Shown here: positions 11,601 to 22,789 of the stretch, piece after piece | Layout of the letters: each line of letters begins with the position of its first letter | Position numbering within the stretch: position 1 is the stretch's first letter | DNA from: Atrina japonica | Taxonomy: Eukaryota > Mollusca > Bivalvia > Pterioida > Pinnidae | Direction: 5' to 3' | DNA: 64,000 nucleotides | Assembly: GCA_030159075.1 (NCBI GenBank) | Contig: BROG01000005.1 | Location: forward strand, 2,926,001-2,990,000 | Position numbers and translations under genes: made by a program | The notes under the pieces: model-generated | Told to the model about the DNA's origin: nothing | The model's database searches: none | The model's input: only the letters and a program-made list of their open reading frames with translations

Positions 11601-14600
11601 TAAAATAATGAATTTTTCAATAATAATTTTGGCAGGTTACACTGCTTCATCATTACGTGTTTAAAGTGACATTAGCTGTGGGTTTTTTTCAAAAATATTT
11701 CTTTCCTTTTTTACTTCTTAGATTGATATAAAATAACCAATAAGAAATATATACAGGCATAAAAATTCCTAAATTCCTATATATTTTGTGAAAATTGCTT
11801 GAGAAACCCAGTTTGGCAATTATTCACTTTCAATTGATTGATTCAACCTTACTATTTGTATATGCATACCAAACTAGACCTGACCTTATTTTCACAAAAT
11901 ATATAGGAACATAAAATTTTTATGCCTGTGTATAGCTCTTATTTGTTATTGTACATCAAGTACAAGAGGTAAAAGTAGAAAAATTTGAAATACTGGTGTT
12001 TTCTTTTGTTAACACGACTAATGTTCCATTAAGGTTAAGACTTATGCTATATTTTGTCACCTTTAGAATAATTTTTGTCTGATTCAGTTCAATTGGTCTG
12101 TTCGAATGTTTGAATTGCATATTTTTGGTTTGTTCCTCTTTTTTTTATGTTTGTTTTGTTTTTTTCTTTTACAAATTGAGAACTCATTGTTCAGTGGCAG
12201 TATATAGATGTGATATGTTTACTTGTTATCGTTTATATTAAAATGTGATACTTTTATCCTATCAAATGAACTATACAGGTTGGCAGATCCGTGGTAAATG
12301 TAAGAAGTAAGGTAACTGGTGATTTAGACATTTGCACAGTATCATAAGTTGTTAGCAATATGCAATAGCAGCACGTGTTTAGCGTTTTCAATTTAGATTT
12401 GTCTTACTGTGTGTTTAGCATTATACATGTATATTGAATTAAGATATATTTTGTTGGCTTTGCAATAATTACACAATTTAGCTGAAGCAAAATTATGCAT
12501 CATTTTTACTGTGTATGTTCCCATGGTGCTGGAAAGCAAGAAGAATTTTTATGAACATTAGATAAAATTATAAGATATTGTTGTCATTATTCAATCAACA
12601 GCACAACTTACAAAATATAATGGATTACCATCATGATAAATTTTGTTAAAGCTATTTTAATTGAAAAGTTTGAATATACATGTAGATAGATAACATTTCA
12701 AATTTAATACATAATTTTTTTTGTAATTTTTGTCATAAAGAACAGTTTAGTTGTTTAAGGAATACAACAGAAAATATAACAACTATATGCTGAAGTAGAA
12801 TCCTCCTTATACTCATAATAAGATTTTCTGGTATTTCATCTAATATAAAGTTGTTTTAGAATGTTGTATACAAGATCTAAAGATGCAGGACATTCATGTC
12901 AAATTATAACATGTTTTTGCTCAGCTTATTATATGATAGGCTAGTATGTGAGAAAAGTAACATTATCAGTGTTTTAAATATGGATCCTGATCACTGCTGG
13001 TGTCAATGACATACGAGTTACTTGATTATCACGGACATATTATAAACATATTACCAAAGTTATAATGCTCAAGACGATCGTTTCTGTCAATTAGACTTCA
13101 ACAGTTGAGCTCCAATTTAAAAAAAAAGTTTTTCTGGTGGAAAAGTGTCTTAACACATGGCCAAAAAATAAATCTAAATGCAATTAATGCATAGCGAAAT
13201 CCGTCTAAGAGTAAGTAATCACTGTAAAAAGATGATCATATTAGCTTTTGAAAAATACAGAACCCAAATAGTGTTATCAGTGCCAAATATTACTTTAGTA
13301 TAAGATTATCAGCTGGTACCAAAATACCAGGTACTAGGCTTATGTATACCCTGGGGGACTCAAATGGTCCACCAGCAGTGGCAACGACTTAGTGGTTATA
13401 AATATTATAAACATAATGCCAAAGTTATTATGTACTCTTTTTTCTAAATGATGTCATAGGATAGGCAATCATTGTTACCTTTATTAAAATGTAGTCACAC
13501 TTAGACTAACTTTTCAGACAGTTTTTTTTATCTTAGATGTTTCTGATTTAGATATGTTTCATAATTGCAGTGATTTTTCAACTTCCTGTTTGTGAAATGC
13601 TCCATATTCTATATCTAGACATAATTCCATACTGTTAGATCATGTTCTGAAATCTATAACACTATTTCATAAGTTATAATTTGGATTGATGCTGAACGTG
13701 AAAAAAATCAACTACAATCTGATTATTTTCCAACAAATCTTGGCCAAGTAGTTAGAGTATGATGCTGTATATAAAGCTGCTATTTCAATGGATTGGTTTA
13801 ATGGAATAAAATTTAAAAAAAATACGGAATAATTTACAACAGGTGTCTTCTTGGCCAAGTAGTAAGAGTATGTATTATAGTATTAATGTAGTATATTTGA
13901 AGGTGCTATTGATATTTCATGGGTGGTCATATGTAGAATCAAACTTGTATTATCTTTCTATAAACCTATGTAACTGGTTATTACTTGATCAGTTGGACAT
14001 AATCACATCAACTGTAACCAATATCACATTAAATTGTAATTAAATTTATATAGTTAGAATAAGGAAATCACAGCCTGTCTTACACGGTAAAGCTCTCTTT
14101 ACCCCAGATTGTCTTGATTGGGATGTAATTTTTAAAAAAAATTGAAATGAATGATATTTATTGAGTTTAAAGTATAATGAAGTAGTACCAATGATATTGG
14201 AAACTCCGAATCATTTAGAATATGACAAATTAGATATTAAAACGGTCTCAACAGGAAGAACAATTGTGAATCCCAAACAGCTTAGGGCCATGTGTCCATA
14301 AGGAGGCAGCATCCCTGTTAAGATACCATATCCGTCGCTTATGAATTTATAACAAATGCATGGTTCAAGACATTCTGGGATCTAAAGCTGACAGATAAAT
14401 GACTAATGCATAGTTCAAGACTTACTAAGACCTAAAGTTGATGATATTTTTACGACTAGTCAGCATGGGACCTGAAGTTAATTCCGTTTTTAGCTCACCT
14501 GAAAAGAAGGTAGCCTTTTGTTCGTAGTTAGTTTGTTAAATTTTCACATTTTCGACTTCTCAGAAACAGCTGAAGGGATTTTATATATAGTAGGCATAGT

Positions 14601-17600
14601 TGATTGAAGGCTTGCTGTGTTCTAGTTTGCAAGTCTACTTGTAGAAGGTCGATGGGTTTCACTTGTGTACATTGTAATTCAGTTTACTGATCGAACTCTA
14701 TTTTTGAAAAATTTTTAATCATGGTAAAACACTAATAAAACAAAATTATATCATGTATTTGATATTTTTCAGAATTTCAGAGAAGATGGTGTCAATAGGC
14801 ATGTACAAAATATTAATTCACTAAAGGCTGCAGCACAACAGGCATTTGAGGAAAGGATGAGAGAGTCGGAACAAAAAATGGAGGAAAATGTCAACTTTCT
14901 ACGAAAAAGAATTTTGTACGTTAATTTGATAGAACTATCTTCTGGTAAATTGATTTCAGTCCTGTGATGTAAAACTGTGACAAAGTGACCTTGTAGGTCT
15001 ACAACATTTTTATAAAAAGTCAAGTCCTTCTTGGTCACATTTGTTAATGTTTTTATACGTAAAAAGTAAAAAAAATATGAGAACTGTATTGATCTTCTTT
15101 ATATGGCAAAAGTTTACAGTTACTTTAGTGTTTTACTCTTTCATATGAGCCAGTAGCTGAGAAAAAGGTCCATACAATTAACATAATGTTTCTAGTTTTG
15201 TACATTTTCACCTTCAAAACAGAAAGACTTGCTTTCGCCTGTGCTCATTCTCATATTATATTTATTTGAATCAAAATATTTTCATGTTTCTGAAAACAAA
15301 GAAATCACCATCCCCCCAGGATTGTCTTAAGAGACTTTTCTCAGTCTCTGGCTCATATAAAACCACATTTTAAAAACTGTGAAGCCATTTCTTATCGCAT
15401 TCCAATAGAATATTCAGTTAAACAATATATTAAACAATAAACAATATATTTTGACTTTAATTTTCTGAATTAGAAATTCAAAGATTTAAATATTTAAAAT
15501 ATTAAAATGACATCCAAATAAGCAATGAAACTTAGAAATATCCTCTGTTTAACAGTGGAAATTATACTAAAATGCGATAAGAAATGGCTTCACAATATTT
15601 TTTTGAAAAATGTGGTTATACATGAAATATATAGTAAAAATTAATAGTGTGTGTATACTTTTGGCAAGGTACTGTACATGTATTAACTGCAACTTGAACA
15701 CAATATTCCTTTGTTTTGATTAATTTTCATCTTTTAAAGTACATGTATTTCAAAAATGCTAAAGTACATAAAATAAAGTCATAAATTTCCTTTGTACATT
15801 CTTTCTGGTTAATAATATAATAAATCTGAATGTTAATGAATTACTCACTTTGTAAAATTATGAAAAAATGTATAAACTGGAAACATATTCTAATGTTAAA
15901 TTATTCATAAATGTGTGTTATCAAACGTATTTTTGTATTTGTATATCTATAATTTCAGAGATGTACAGAATGGATATTTAGATTATAAGGAAAAATTAAA
16001 GAACGATTTAGAAGCATGTTTAAGGTATAGTTTACATCAGAGTATAAAACAAACACTGATACAAAACTTGTTTACCTTTTTACAGAAATTACACAGTTTA
16101 GACGCTATATTTATATTTTGATTTTTTTTTACGAAATCTCATTCCACTATTATTTTTTTATGACTTATAATTATCCGATTCACATAACTTGGCGGGTGGC
16201 GGGTGGAATATCCTTTGATTACTATATGGTCGATTCTACTAACTTTTTAGTTATGACATGCTTCACAGCAATTTCGTTTTATTATCAAGTGGATAACATA
16301 TGAATGATGACGTATAGGAATGATTACTCTTGCCAGTGTAATTTTAATGTTTGACCTAAACTTTAAACTCATTCAGGTCAAGAAAGAAATCACGGGACTC
16401 CAACCAGCCAGGATATTTGGATTTTATTATACACTATCTAGAATTCAGGCTCGACCGATGCAGTCTTATTGATAAAGACGACTGTCTTGAGCATTTATAT
16501 CAACCTTTTCTCTAACCTATAACTTTCATAGTACAGTGTGTTTATATCTAAGAATACTATCGGGCATGTCATTACCGGCGACGTTTCTATTGTTGAAAAT
16601 GAAAGCCTCAAAAATCTTATTTTAAGGGGCCCTAAATACCGGGAAGCCCGTTCCTTTAATTGGCGTCAGAATTTCAGTTTAGTTTTGGATTCTGTCGAAG
16701 ATTATGCCAGACGATGGGCCAAACATGAAGACGTAGAACCAGACACTTTGTCTGAATGGCTGAAAGCCATACGATGGTTGATAAAATCTCGTATTCGAAA
16801 ACTTAAAGGGACTATGAAAACACGTTATCCCTCTGTATTTAATGATCCAGAAGTAGTAACTGAACTGGATAGGTTACATGACCAATATGTACTGGGTACC
16901 AGCAGACAAAGCCTCAATAATATAGTTTTTATTTGTAAGGCACATTACTATAATTGTTTATTAGAAGAACTTGGGTTTAATACGAATTCTGGAAATCCTA
17001 CATACACACGTAGCTCACTTTCAAAGGACGAGATCCTTCAAAATCACGTGTCCGTATTACACTCATTTGATATACCTACAACGGAGACCGATTTCGAGCT
17101 ACCACATTTATACTGGATACCTAAACTTCATAAAAACCCATATAAGCAAAGATACATAGCAGGATCCAGCAAATGTTCTACCAAACCTTTATCTTTACTC
17201 CTTACCAAGATATTGACAGCTGTTAAGAAGAAACTTCAAAAATACTGTACAGTTGCTTATTCCAGAAGCGGTGTAAATCAGATGTGGATACTTAAAAATT
17301 CTAAACAGCTTTTAGAAAATTTGAAGGCACATAATTTTTCTCGAATTCACAGTATCAAAACTTATGATTTCTCAACTCTTTACACTACTATTCCACATAA
17401 AAAATTAAAAGAAAGACTTTTTAGCATCATAGACAACTGCTTTTTCACTAAAGGTGGTACCCGAAAATTTAAATATCTAGTGATTGGCTATCAGGATACT
17501 TATTTCGTCAAACACCACTCTGATTCTACACATAAGTATACTGAAGTTGATATAAAAAACATGCTGGAATTTCTAATAGACAATATATTTGTAATGTTCG

Positions 17601-20393
17601 GAGACGTGGTCTTTCAACAAACTGTCGGCATTCCTATGGGAACCAATTGTGCTCCTTTATTGGCCGACCTGTTCCTTTATTCATACGAAGCAGACTTCAT
17701 TCAGAAACTGCTGAATCAAAAGAAGAAAAAGTTAGCGGTGTCCTTTAATTTGACATTTAGATATATCGACGACGTTTTGTCAATTAATAATGACAATTTT
17801 CATACATATGTCAATGCGATATATCCCAGCGAACTAGAAATTAAAGATACAACAGAATCAAGTACACACGCTTCATACTTAGACATTTTACTTAATATAA
17901 ACACAGACGGGAAATTAGCAACTAAGCTATACGATAAACGCGACGATTTCGGCTTTCCCATCGTAAATTTTCCACATTTAAGTAGTAATATCCCTCAGTC
18001 ACCTGCATATGGAGTTTATATTTCACAAATGATCCGATATGCCAGGGCGTGCACAACATATGAAGATTTCATATACAGAGGTAAACTACTCACTGACAAA
18101 TTATTGACACAGGGATATCGAAAACCGCGTTTAATGTCAACGTTCCGCAAATTTTATGGTCGGTATAATAGTCTTGTTTGCGACTACTCTGTTTCACTAA
18201 GTGAAATGTTGAGTTGCCTTTTCGTTGACGGTTGTTGAGACGTCTGTACCAATTGTGACAAGGATACACTCCTCACGTGTTTCATTGGACTTGACTGTGG
18301 ACTCACGGCGGGTGTGACCGGTCGACAGGGGATGCTTACTCCTCCATGGCACCTGATCCCACCTCTTGGTTTCCAGAGGTCCGTGTTTGTCCATTTTTAC
18401 CGGATTTGTATCTATGTCCTGGACATCCTATTGATTTATACTTTGGTATCTGAGATTTTTATATTAAATAACAAATGAAAAAAAGTACATTTTCTTACAT
18501 CAAATAAAATTTGTGGTTTTCTGGGGAATTTAATTTCTGTTACTTGTGCACTTTTGGAAAGGTTTTTATGCTAGAATATTTAATGTATTTAAATATCAGA
18601 TTTTATGTTTATTTACTATTCAGTTTCATTCTATTTTACCTTTCTAATCCTCAAAAACTTTTTGTTGTTGTAATTATTGAATCTGTTAATTTATATGAAA
18701 TAGAATTAATGTAATCTTTTTATGTTTGCATTGGATAAACGCATTTAATGCATGGAAGGATACTAATACTGAAACTGGTGATATAAAATACACTATCAAA
18801 CACATATTTCTACACATATATATTGTAATTAGCCTGAAAGTATATAATTAATACATTAATTTACTATAGGTATTTAGACTCCTTGACCTCCTCAGAACTA
18901 AGTGGTGTTGATAGAGATAGAATCCGAGATGGCATGGGCACTCCGCACCCCAAACCCTGGCAGGTAGGTGTACCAACATTTCACAAGCTGTTTGAGAGCT
19001 TTTGAAGTATGGAAGATGAACATTGAGATTGATATTTTTTGATATAACAATTACACATTTATTACTTCAGAATTGTTATAATTATAAAAAAAAGTTAAAA
19101 ATAGTTAGATACAAACTTTGTTGCAGATATAGAATTGGAAAAATAAACTCCAAAATTTGTCATTAACTAAGCAATTTATTTTGAATTGTACGTTACTAGC
19201 CTGGTGATCATTTTGATTATATTATTTTGTAGCAAACCTAGCCTTTAATTCTGTTTCTTATGATAACAATAAACTTATAATTTCCTATTTCTTATTTTGT
19301 TTTTCTCAAAGTTCTAACTCATATGTGTTCATTAATTTAGAATAAAAAACGTGATCCATTGGACCTAGATAGGGCAGATTACAGCCATGTTAAGGATACA
19401 GATGAAGTAAGTATAAACTTTTGTCTAGCCTTATCAATCAATATATCCAATTAGACGGACTGGGTAGATGACCATATCAGTAAGTTGTCTGAGAAAAGGA
19501 TATTTTATTCAAGAAAAATATTTGAAGTAGAAAATTGTAGAATAAGCAGAAATGGTTTTAAGAAATGACTTAGAAGTTAAAGAAATGTGATAAGTAATGT
19601 TGAACTAACTTGAGTGGGAGGGCATCCAATAACTTGCTAACAAAGATGATAATATTTCAATTAAGAGACTTATAAATATATCACCCACAAAGGTTGTTAT
19701 AAAATGTCAGAATTGTAGTTTTGAATGTTTTCACATACTACCTAGTGACATGACATCAGTAGTAAATATTAATACTATATATATTATATCTATAAATACT
19801 ATAGAAATAAATTTGCTCTCAAACAAAACATAGAAGTCAGTGATGCGTAGATTATTTGCAATATTCCATCATAATTTGAAAATATGTCTTCAAGTTTTGA
19901 TTCTTTGTACTGCTTAAGTGTGTTAATATGGAAAGTTCAGTTTTTCTCTTTGTTTTTCTTTTAATTTGATAAAGATATTTTTAGAAATAAAGCTGTGAAA
20001 AGACATTTTTTTATCATTATGACTGTTTTGTTATCATTAGTATTATAAATTCAAATCTCTGTTTCACTTTCACGCCAAGTTAGGAAAACATATTCATCAA
20101 CTGAGTAATTCTTATACTCAATTTCAGTTTTCAGTTTAGGTCATTTATATACAAATTCTGAATCCATCTAATGTAATTTTAAAAAATTGAATGCAATAAA
20201 AATTGTCATATTTAAACTTAATATAACGTTTTTCATTTTTTCTTTTACATTTGTTTAATTGTTTCAGGATGTCATATTCTCATTTTGTTATCGCATTCAT
20301 TCTTCATAGTTTCTTGTGTATGCAGCCTACATATTTTCTTTATTGCAGCTACTGAAATGTGTACATAAGGAACTAAATAAAGATACATATTGA
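5614..20393 (+). CDS. Leucine-rich-repeat and coiled-coil protein, 11 exons, 407 aa
   Basis: Exons: 5614-5777, 6130-6285, 8102-8291, 9196-9264, 9793-9924, 10800-10898, 14773-14915, 15959-16024, 18870-18963, 19341-19406 and 20349-20393 (TGA). All junctions are GT-AG and in phase; the total is 1224 nt. Residues about 65-265 form a run of roughly 22-residue SDS22-type LRRs, with motifs such as 'LYSLDLSHNFI', 'LVELNLAMNEL', 'LQVLNVNNNKL' and 'LRELYAQRNEI', closing with 'LTLVGNPVE', typical of an LRR cap. Residues about 275-340 are Glu/Lys/Arg/Gln-rich and helical, probably a coiled coil ('FEERMRESEQKMEENV'). The C-terminal 60 residues are charged and unrecognised. There is no signal peptide or membrane segment, so the protein is probably intracellular. 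SDS22-type LRR proteins often act in cilia, centrosomes or phosphatase regulation; nothing here decides between these. Exon 1 has the first ATG of the open frame. Confidence 0.88.
6300..7370. repeat. Minisatellite in LRR-gene intron 2, about 55-72-bp units
   Basis: About 18 imperfect units built from 'gatgtgttagatacactaca', 'agttttattaggatacttga' and 'gtcgttta'. Variants contain 'taatatatgt' or a doubled 'ggatactttaggatac'. Adjacent units at 6481 and 6541 are 60 bp apart. Confidence 0.9.
7638..7925. repeat. 78-bp tandem repeat, three good copies and one weak copy
   Basis: 'tttagtgttctacaagatg' and the following 'tcaatatgattattatatgt' recur near 7641, 7719 and 7797, with a degraded fourth copy from about 7873. 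It lies in LRR-gene intron 2. Confidence 0.8.
8317..8423. mobile_element. Small MITE-like insertion beside the exon 3 donor
   Basis: The 107-bp insert has imperfect terminal inverted repeats: GGGCCCAGTTGCACAAC at the left, and GTTGTGCTACCAGGTCC at the right, whose complement begins GGACCTGGTAGCACAAC. Internally 'gttaaatttaac' occurs in inverted arrangement. It is flanked by two identical 42-bp copies of host sequence, 8274-8315 and 8431-8472, which include the last 18 bases of exon 3 and the splice donor. Confidence 0.7.
8431..8472 (+). repeat. Second copy of the exon 3 end and splice donor
   Basis: Identical over 42 bases to 8274-8315, including the 'aataataag|gttagt' donor. Use of this second donor would add a stop (TGA at 8352) to the exon, so the upstream donor is taken as the functional one. 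Confidence 0.85.
9390..9610 (+). repeat. 365-bp interspersed repeat, partial copy
   Basis: Contains 'aaacataataccaaagatat', 'ctcaagacgattgtttctgt', 'agacttcatcagtcgagctc' and 'aggccaaataataaatc' in the same order as the copy at 13037-13431. It lies in LRR-gene intron 4. Confidence 0.7.
11116..11426 (-). mobile_element. tRNA-derived SINE with perfect 13-bp target-site duplication
   Basis: Read on the minus strand, the element begins with a tRNA-like head carrying an RNA polymerase III A box (TGGCTCAGTCGGTA, complement of 11391-11404) and B box (GAGTTCGAGTCCC, complement of 11349-11361). A body and a tail follow, with 'TTGAGTGGGACGTTAAACAA' and then (AAAC) repeats. The host word TTTAAAACTCGTT occurs at both ends (11116-11128 and 11414-11426). 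The GC-rich body contrasts with the AT-rich intron. The intact boxes and duplication suggest a recent insertion, in LRR-gene intron 6. A similar tail is, as far as I know, common in mollusc SINEs. Confidence 0.92.
11654..12036. mobile_element. TTAA-flanked foldback MITE, copy 1
   Basis: The left end 'TTAAAGTGACATTAGCTGTG' is matched by a right end 'aacacgactaatgttccattaa', roughly its complement. Internally 'cctatatattttgtgaaaa' and 'ttttcacaaaatatatagg' are inverted copies, flanked by 'ggcataaaaattcct' and its complement 'aaatttttatgcc'. Related copies start near 53303 and 58219. Confidence 0.65.
13037..13431 (+). repeat. 365-bp interspersed repeat, complete copy with terminal direct repeats
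   Basis: The 30-bp word around 'tattataaacatattaccaa' (13037-13066) recurs in the same orientation at 13402-13431 with few changes. Between the copies lie 'ctcaagacgatcgtttctgt', 'tagacttcaacagttgagctc' (shown here as a landmark) and 'gggactcaaatggtccacca'. The reverse copy at 56901-57288 shows the same arrangement. No open frame or tRNA head is seen; the mechanism is unknown. Confidence 0.75.
14155..14335 (-). repeat. Retroelement 3'-tail-like repeat, reverse copy
   Basis: Contains the complement of a motif seen forward at 30120-30290 and 56395-56560: a tail with 'ggacacctggtcc', 'attgttcttt', 'tgtcgtattctaatggactt' and 'tggtact'. Here the corresponding words are 'agtagtaccaatgatattgg' and 'aagaacaattgtgaatccc'. 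Confidence 0.6.
15104..15676. mobile_element. Foldback element, Tc1/mariner-MITE-like, copy 1
   Basis: 'aaaaccacattttaaaaact' followed by 'gtgaagccatttcttatcgc' near 15357 is inverted at 15578-15620 ('gcgataagaaatggcttcac', then 'aaaaatgtggtt'). The right end 'tatacttttggcaaggtact' followed by GTA resembles Tc1-like termini. An inner inverted pair ('catatgagccag' and 'ctggctcatat') also occurs. A second copy is at 39797-40286. Confidence 0.55.
16538..18238 (+). mobile_element. Penelope-like element, open reverse transcriptase frame of 566 aa
   Basis: The frame encodes a reverse transcriptase. Visible motifs in order: 'YWIPKLHKNPYKQRYI' near residue 193; motif A 'YDFSTLYTTIP' near 280; motif B 'GIPMGTNCAPLLADLF' near 366; motif C 'FRYIDDVL' (the catalytic aspartates in YIDD) near 408; then 'SYLDILL'. 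The combination of 'DFSTLYTTIP' and 'PKLHK' is Penelope-like. No GIY-YIG endonuclease is visible downstream, and the frame opens abruptly with 'GHVITGDVSIV', so the copy is probably 5'-truncated. It sits in intron 8 of the LRR gene in the same orientation. It is a full-length open frame, unlike the broken copies elsewhere in the window. The class assignment is from motifs only. Confidence 0.85.
18239..18470 (+). mobile_element. 3' untranslated tail of the Penelope-like element
   Basis: This tail includes 'ctcctccatggcacctgatc', 'ttccagaggtccgtgtttgt' and 'accggatttgtatctatgtc'. Parts of it recur at 34337-34420 (forward), 34812-35145, 48478-48610 and 33335-33541 (reverse), and weakly at 52800-52960, which ties those fragments to this family. 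The exact 3' end is not resolved; similarity stops near 'ggtatctgagat'. Confidence 0.75.
18471..18869. other. Remainder of LRR-gene intron 8
   Basis: AT-rich intron sequence without recognised elements. The small open frame at 18511-18714 is hydrophobic and low in complexity and has no support as a gene. Confidence 0.5.
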
Positions 20394-20614
20394 GGATGGT
20401 AGTCGACATTTCTCTGAAATACGATCGGAAGAACTGTAGACATTACAATATAAATCTCTCAAACAGGATAAAAAAATCTGTAGTCAGGATAATACACATC
20501 TCAGACAAAGTCAGAGGATGGTGTTATTACAGGCTCTCTATATATTACTTCGAAAATCCGAGAGATGGCTGTTACCACATTTCAGAACTGGTAATGAAAT
20601 AGTGGTTTCATTGC

Positions 20615-20620
20615 AATAAA
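20615..20620 (+). terminator. Poly(A) signal AATAAA of the LRR gene
   Basis: AATAAA lies 222 bases after the LRR-gene stop codon, in a plausible 3' UTR, and is the first canonical signal downstream. Confidence 0.6.
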
Positions 20621-21141
20621 AGTTTCCGTCCAGAGCTACTCTATATAGCTTTATTTTTGGCATGAATGATTTCTGCTAATGTACCTACACAACGTTTTTA
20701 ATGTATGACAGATTCATGTGTACTTACTTTTTAAAGTCAGATCATTGTATGAAAGATTGACGTGAAATTATATGTAAGATTATGACTGTTTGACATTTCA
20801 TGTGGACTCATACTAAATAGTACCGTTATTATATGAAAGATTCATCAGAACTCTCTCTGTATACAAGCACCTGCAGCTTTATTCTTGTGTGAAAGACTTG
20901 ATTGTCCTGACTGCTGTACATAGCTTTATGGTTGCAGTATGAAGAATCTGTGAAGAGTGGCTTAAATTAATTATACAGTTGTTTGAAATGATGCTTAAGA
21001 CTTGCTCTAAATAGTTGTAGGTTTGCTATGAAATGTTAATCAAGATTTACACTACACAGCTTTGTGTAAATAACTAACATTACACAGTTATATTATTGTC
21101 AAAACAATTCATGTCATCACTCTAAACAACTTTATGAATAT

Positions 21142-21234
<93 letters not shown>

Positions 21235-22640
21235 ACCAGCCCAAATTTGGCATTATAAAGGGGTTTGTCGATAGGCTGAGGGAAACCTTAAATGAAATTA
21301 TAGGAGTAATTGGATAAGCGCAATTTCAAAGATTAAGTTAAGCGAGGTGGCAAATGAAATGAGGGGCATTATAAAGAGGATTTACTATATATCATTTATT
21401 CAACCTATAAATACAAAGTGAAAATAACTGAGAAGTATCAATGGACATTTGGGACACCAAGTCCATTAGAATATGACAAGTGGATATATAACAGTCTCAT
21501 ATGAAGAACAATCCAAAACGGGATGAGACCAGGTGTCCAGAAGGAAACCCATCTATAAGGGCTGGGGTACTTTTTCTACAGATTATATATTTGATATAAG
21601 TAATTCTAATGAGATTTGTTTACAGTTTTCTTGTTTACAATATCAAAATTTTAGTTAGGACGTTCTTTTTTTTATATACATTCCACTAAAACATCTTACA
21701 CAATAGGTTTTTATCAGGTGTTTTGAAATAATATTAAAGATGTTTCTTGTCACCAATATAGATTCGAGAACCTGAAGCTTTGTCTCCTTCTACAAGCTTT
21801 GTGATTCCTTATATAATATATGAAATGTGTATGGAATCATAACATTTTGTATTAAATGTTATAAATGATTTGACCTGTATTGAACAATGACTTTCAATAT
21901 CAATAACAATTATATTGAACTATATTGGTTAACAATGTCAACATAAAAATTACATTGTTTTATAAAAAGTAGGGTTACAACCTTCAAGAATATGCAATGT
22001 GTATAAGATGTGACAAATGCTCTGAGATACAACAATGTCTTTATGTTTTTGTTTTTGTATTATCAACTTTTACCTTTTATTATTTATCACAAACTCATTA
22101 TATTTATTTTTATACATTACACAATGTTCACAATATGATTTTACAATACACAACATGATGTTGCGTTAACAGTTTTATAGATAGAAAAACATATACAACA
22201 TAGAGAAGAATACACACATTTATTATGTTTTAAGGTTGACAGTATTATATTATGTTAGAAAATATTAAATATAACGTTAAATTTAATTAATTATTGAATA
22301 TCATTAGTTAATATCATAAATATAAGTTTGTAATACCTGTAAATTTTACTGGTATATTTGACGAAAGCTTGGGCTGTTTTGTCAATAACTCTCAAGATCA
22401 TTCTAGGCCTGGTGTTTGGTGATATTTTCAGTATACACCTGTACAATTATGAGCACGTGCATTTAGTAAAATATCCATTTTTGTGGTATTTTTATGGTAC
22501 ATTCTGTTGTACTTAGTTTGAAATCGGTGCTAATATTAGATGCTCTCTTTGTTGTTTGTAAAGAGTATATTGTGTTTTTTTTATTACCTTTTTTCATTCC
22601 ATGAATAATAAATATTTTCCAAGATTCTTTTGTTTTGAAT
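20621..22640. other. Convergent intergenic region
   Basis: The plus-strand LRR gene and the minus-strand EMI-FAS1 gene converge here. It contains a (TA)n(TG)n microsatellite at 21142-21232 and a reverse copy of the retroelement-tail-like repeat at 21430-21570 ('accaagtccattagaatatg', 'aagaacaatcc'). The rest is AT-rich and featureless. Confidence 0.6.
21142..21232. repeat. (TA)n(TG)n microsatellite
   Basis: About 30 TA repeats run directly into about 11 TG repeats. Confidence 0.95.
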
Positions 22641-22641
22641 G

Positions 22642-22647
22642 TTTATT
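22642..22647 (-). terminator. Candidate poly(A) signal of the EMI-FAS1 gene
   Basis: TTTATT on the plus strand reads AATAAA on the minus strand, about 143 bases past the stop codon. Confidence 0.5.
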
Positions 22648-22789
22648 TATGAAAAGAATAAAAAAGAAAGTAACAGCATATTTGATATATTCTGTCCTAC
22701 TGTCGACATATTTGTATTTTTACTGAAGGATTACACTGGTTAAGTTTTAACTACAATCGAATCTAATTGCAAAAACATGTTTCAGGAGT

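Noticed and set aside
16971..17159. 62-codon frame within the reverse transcriptase
   Set aside because: It is an out-of-frame shadow of the 566-codon frame.
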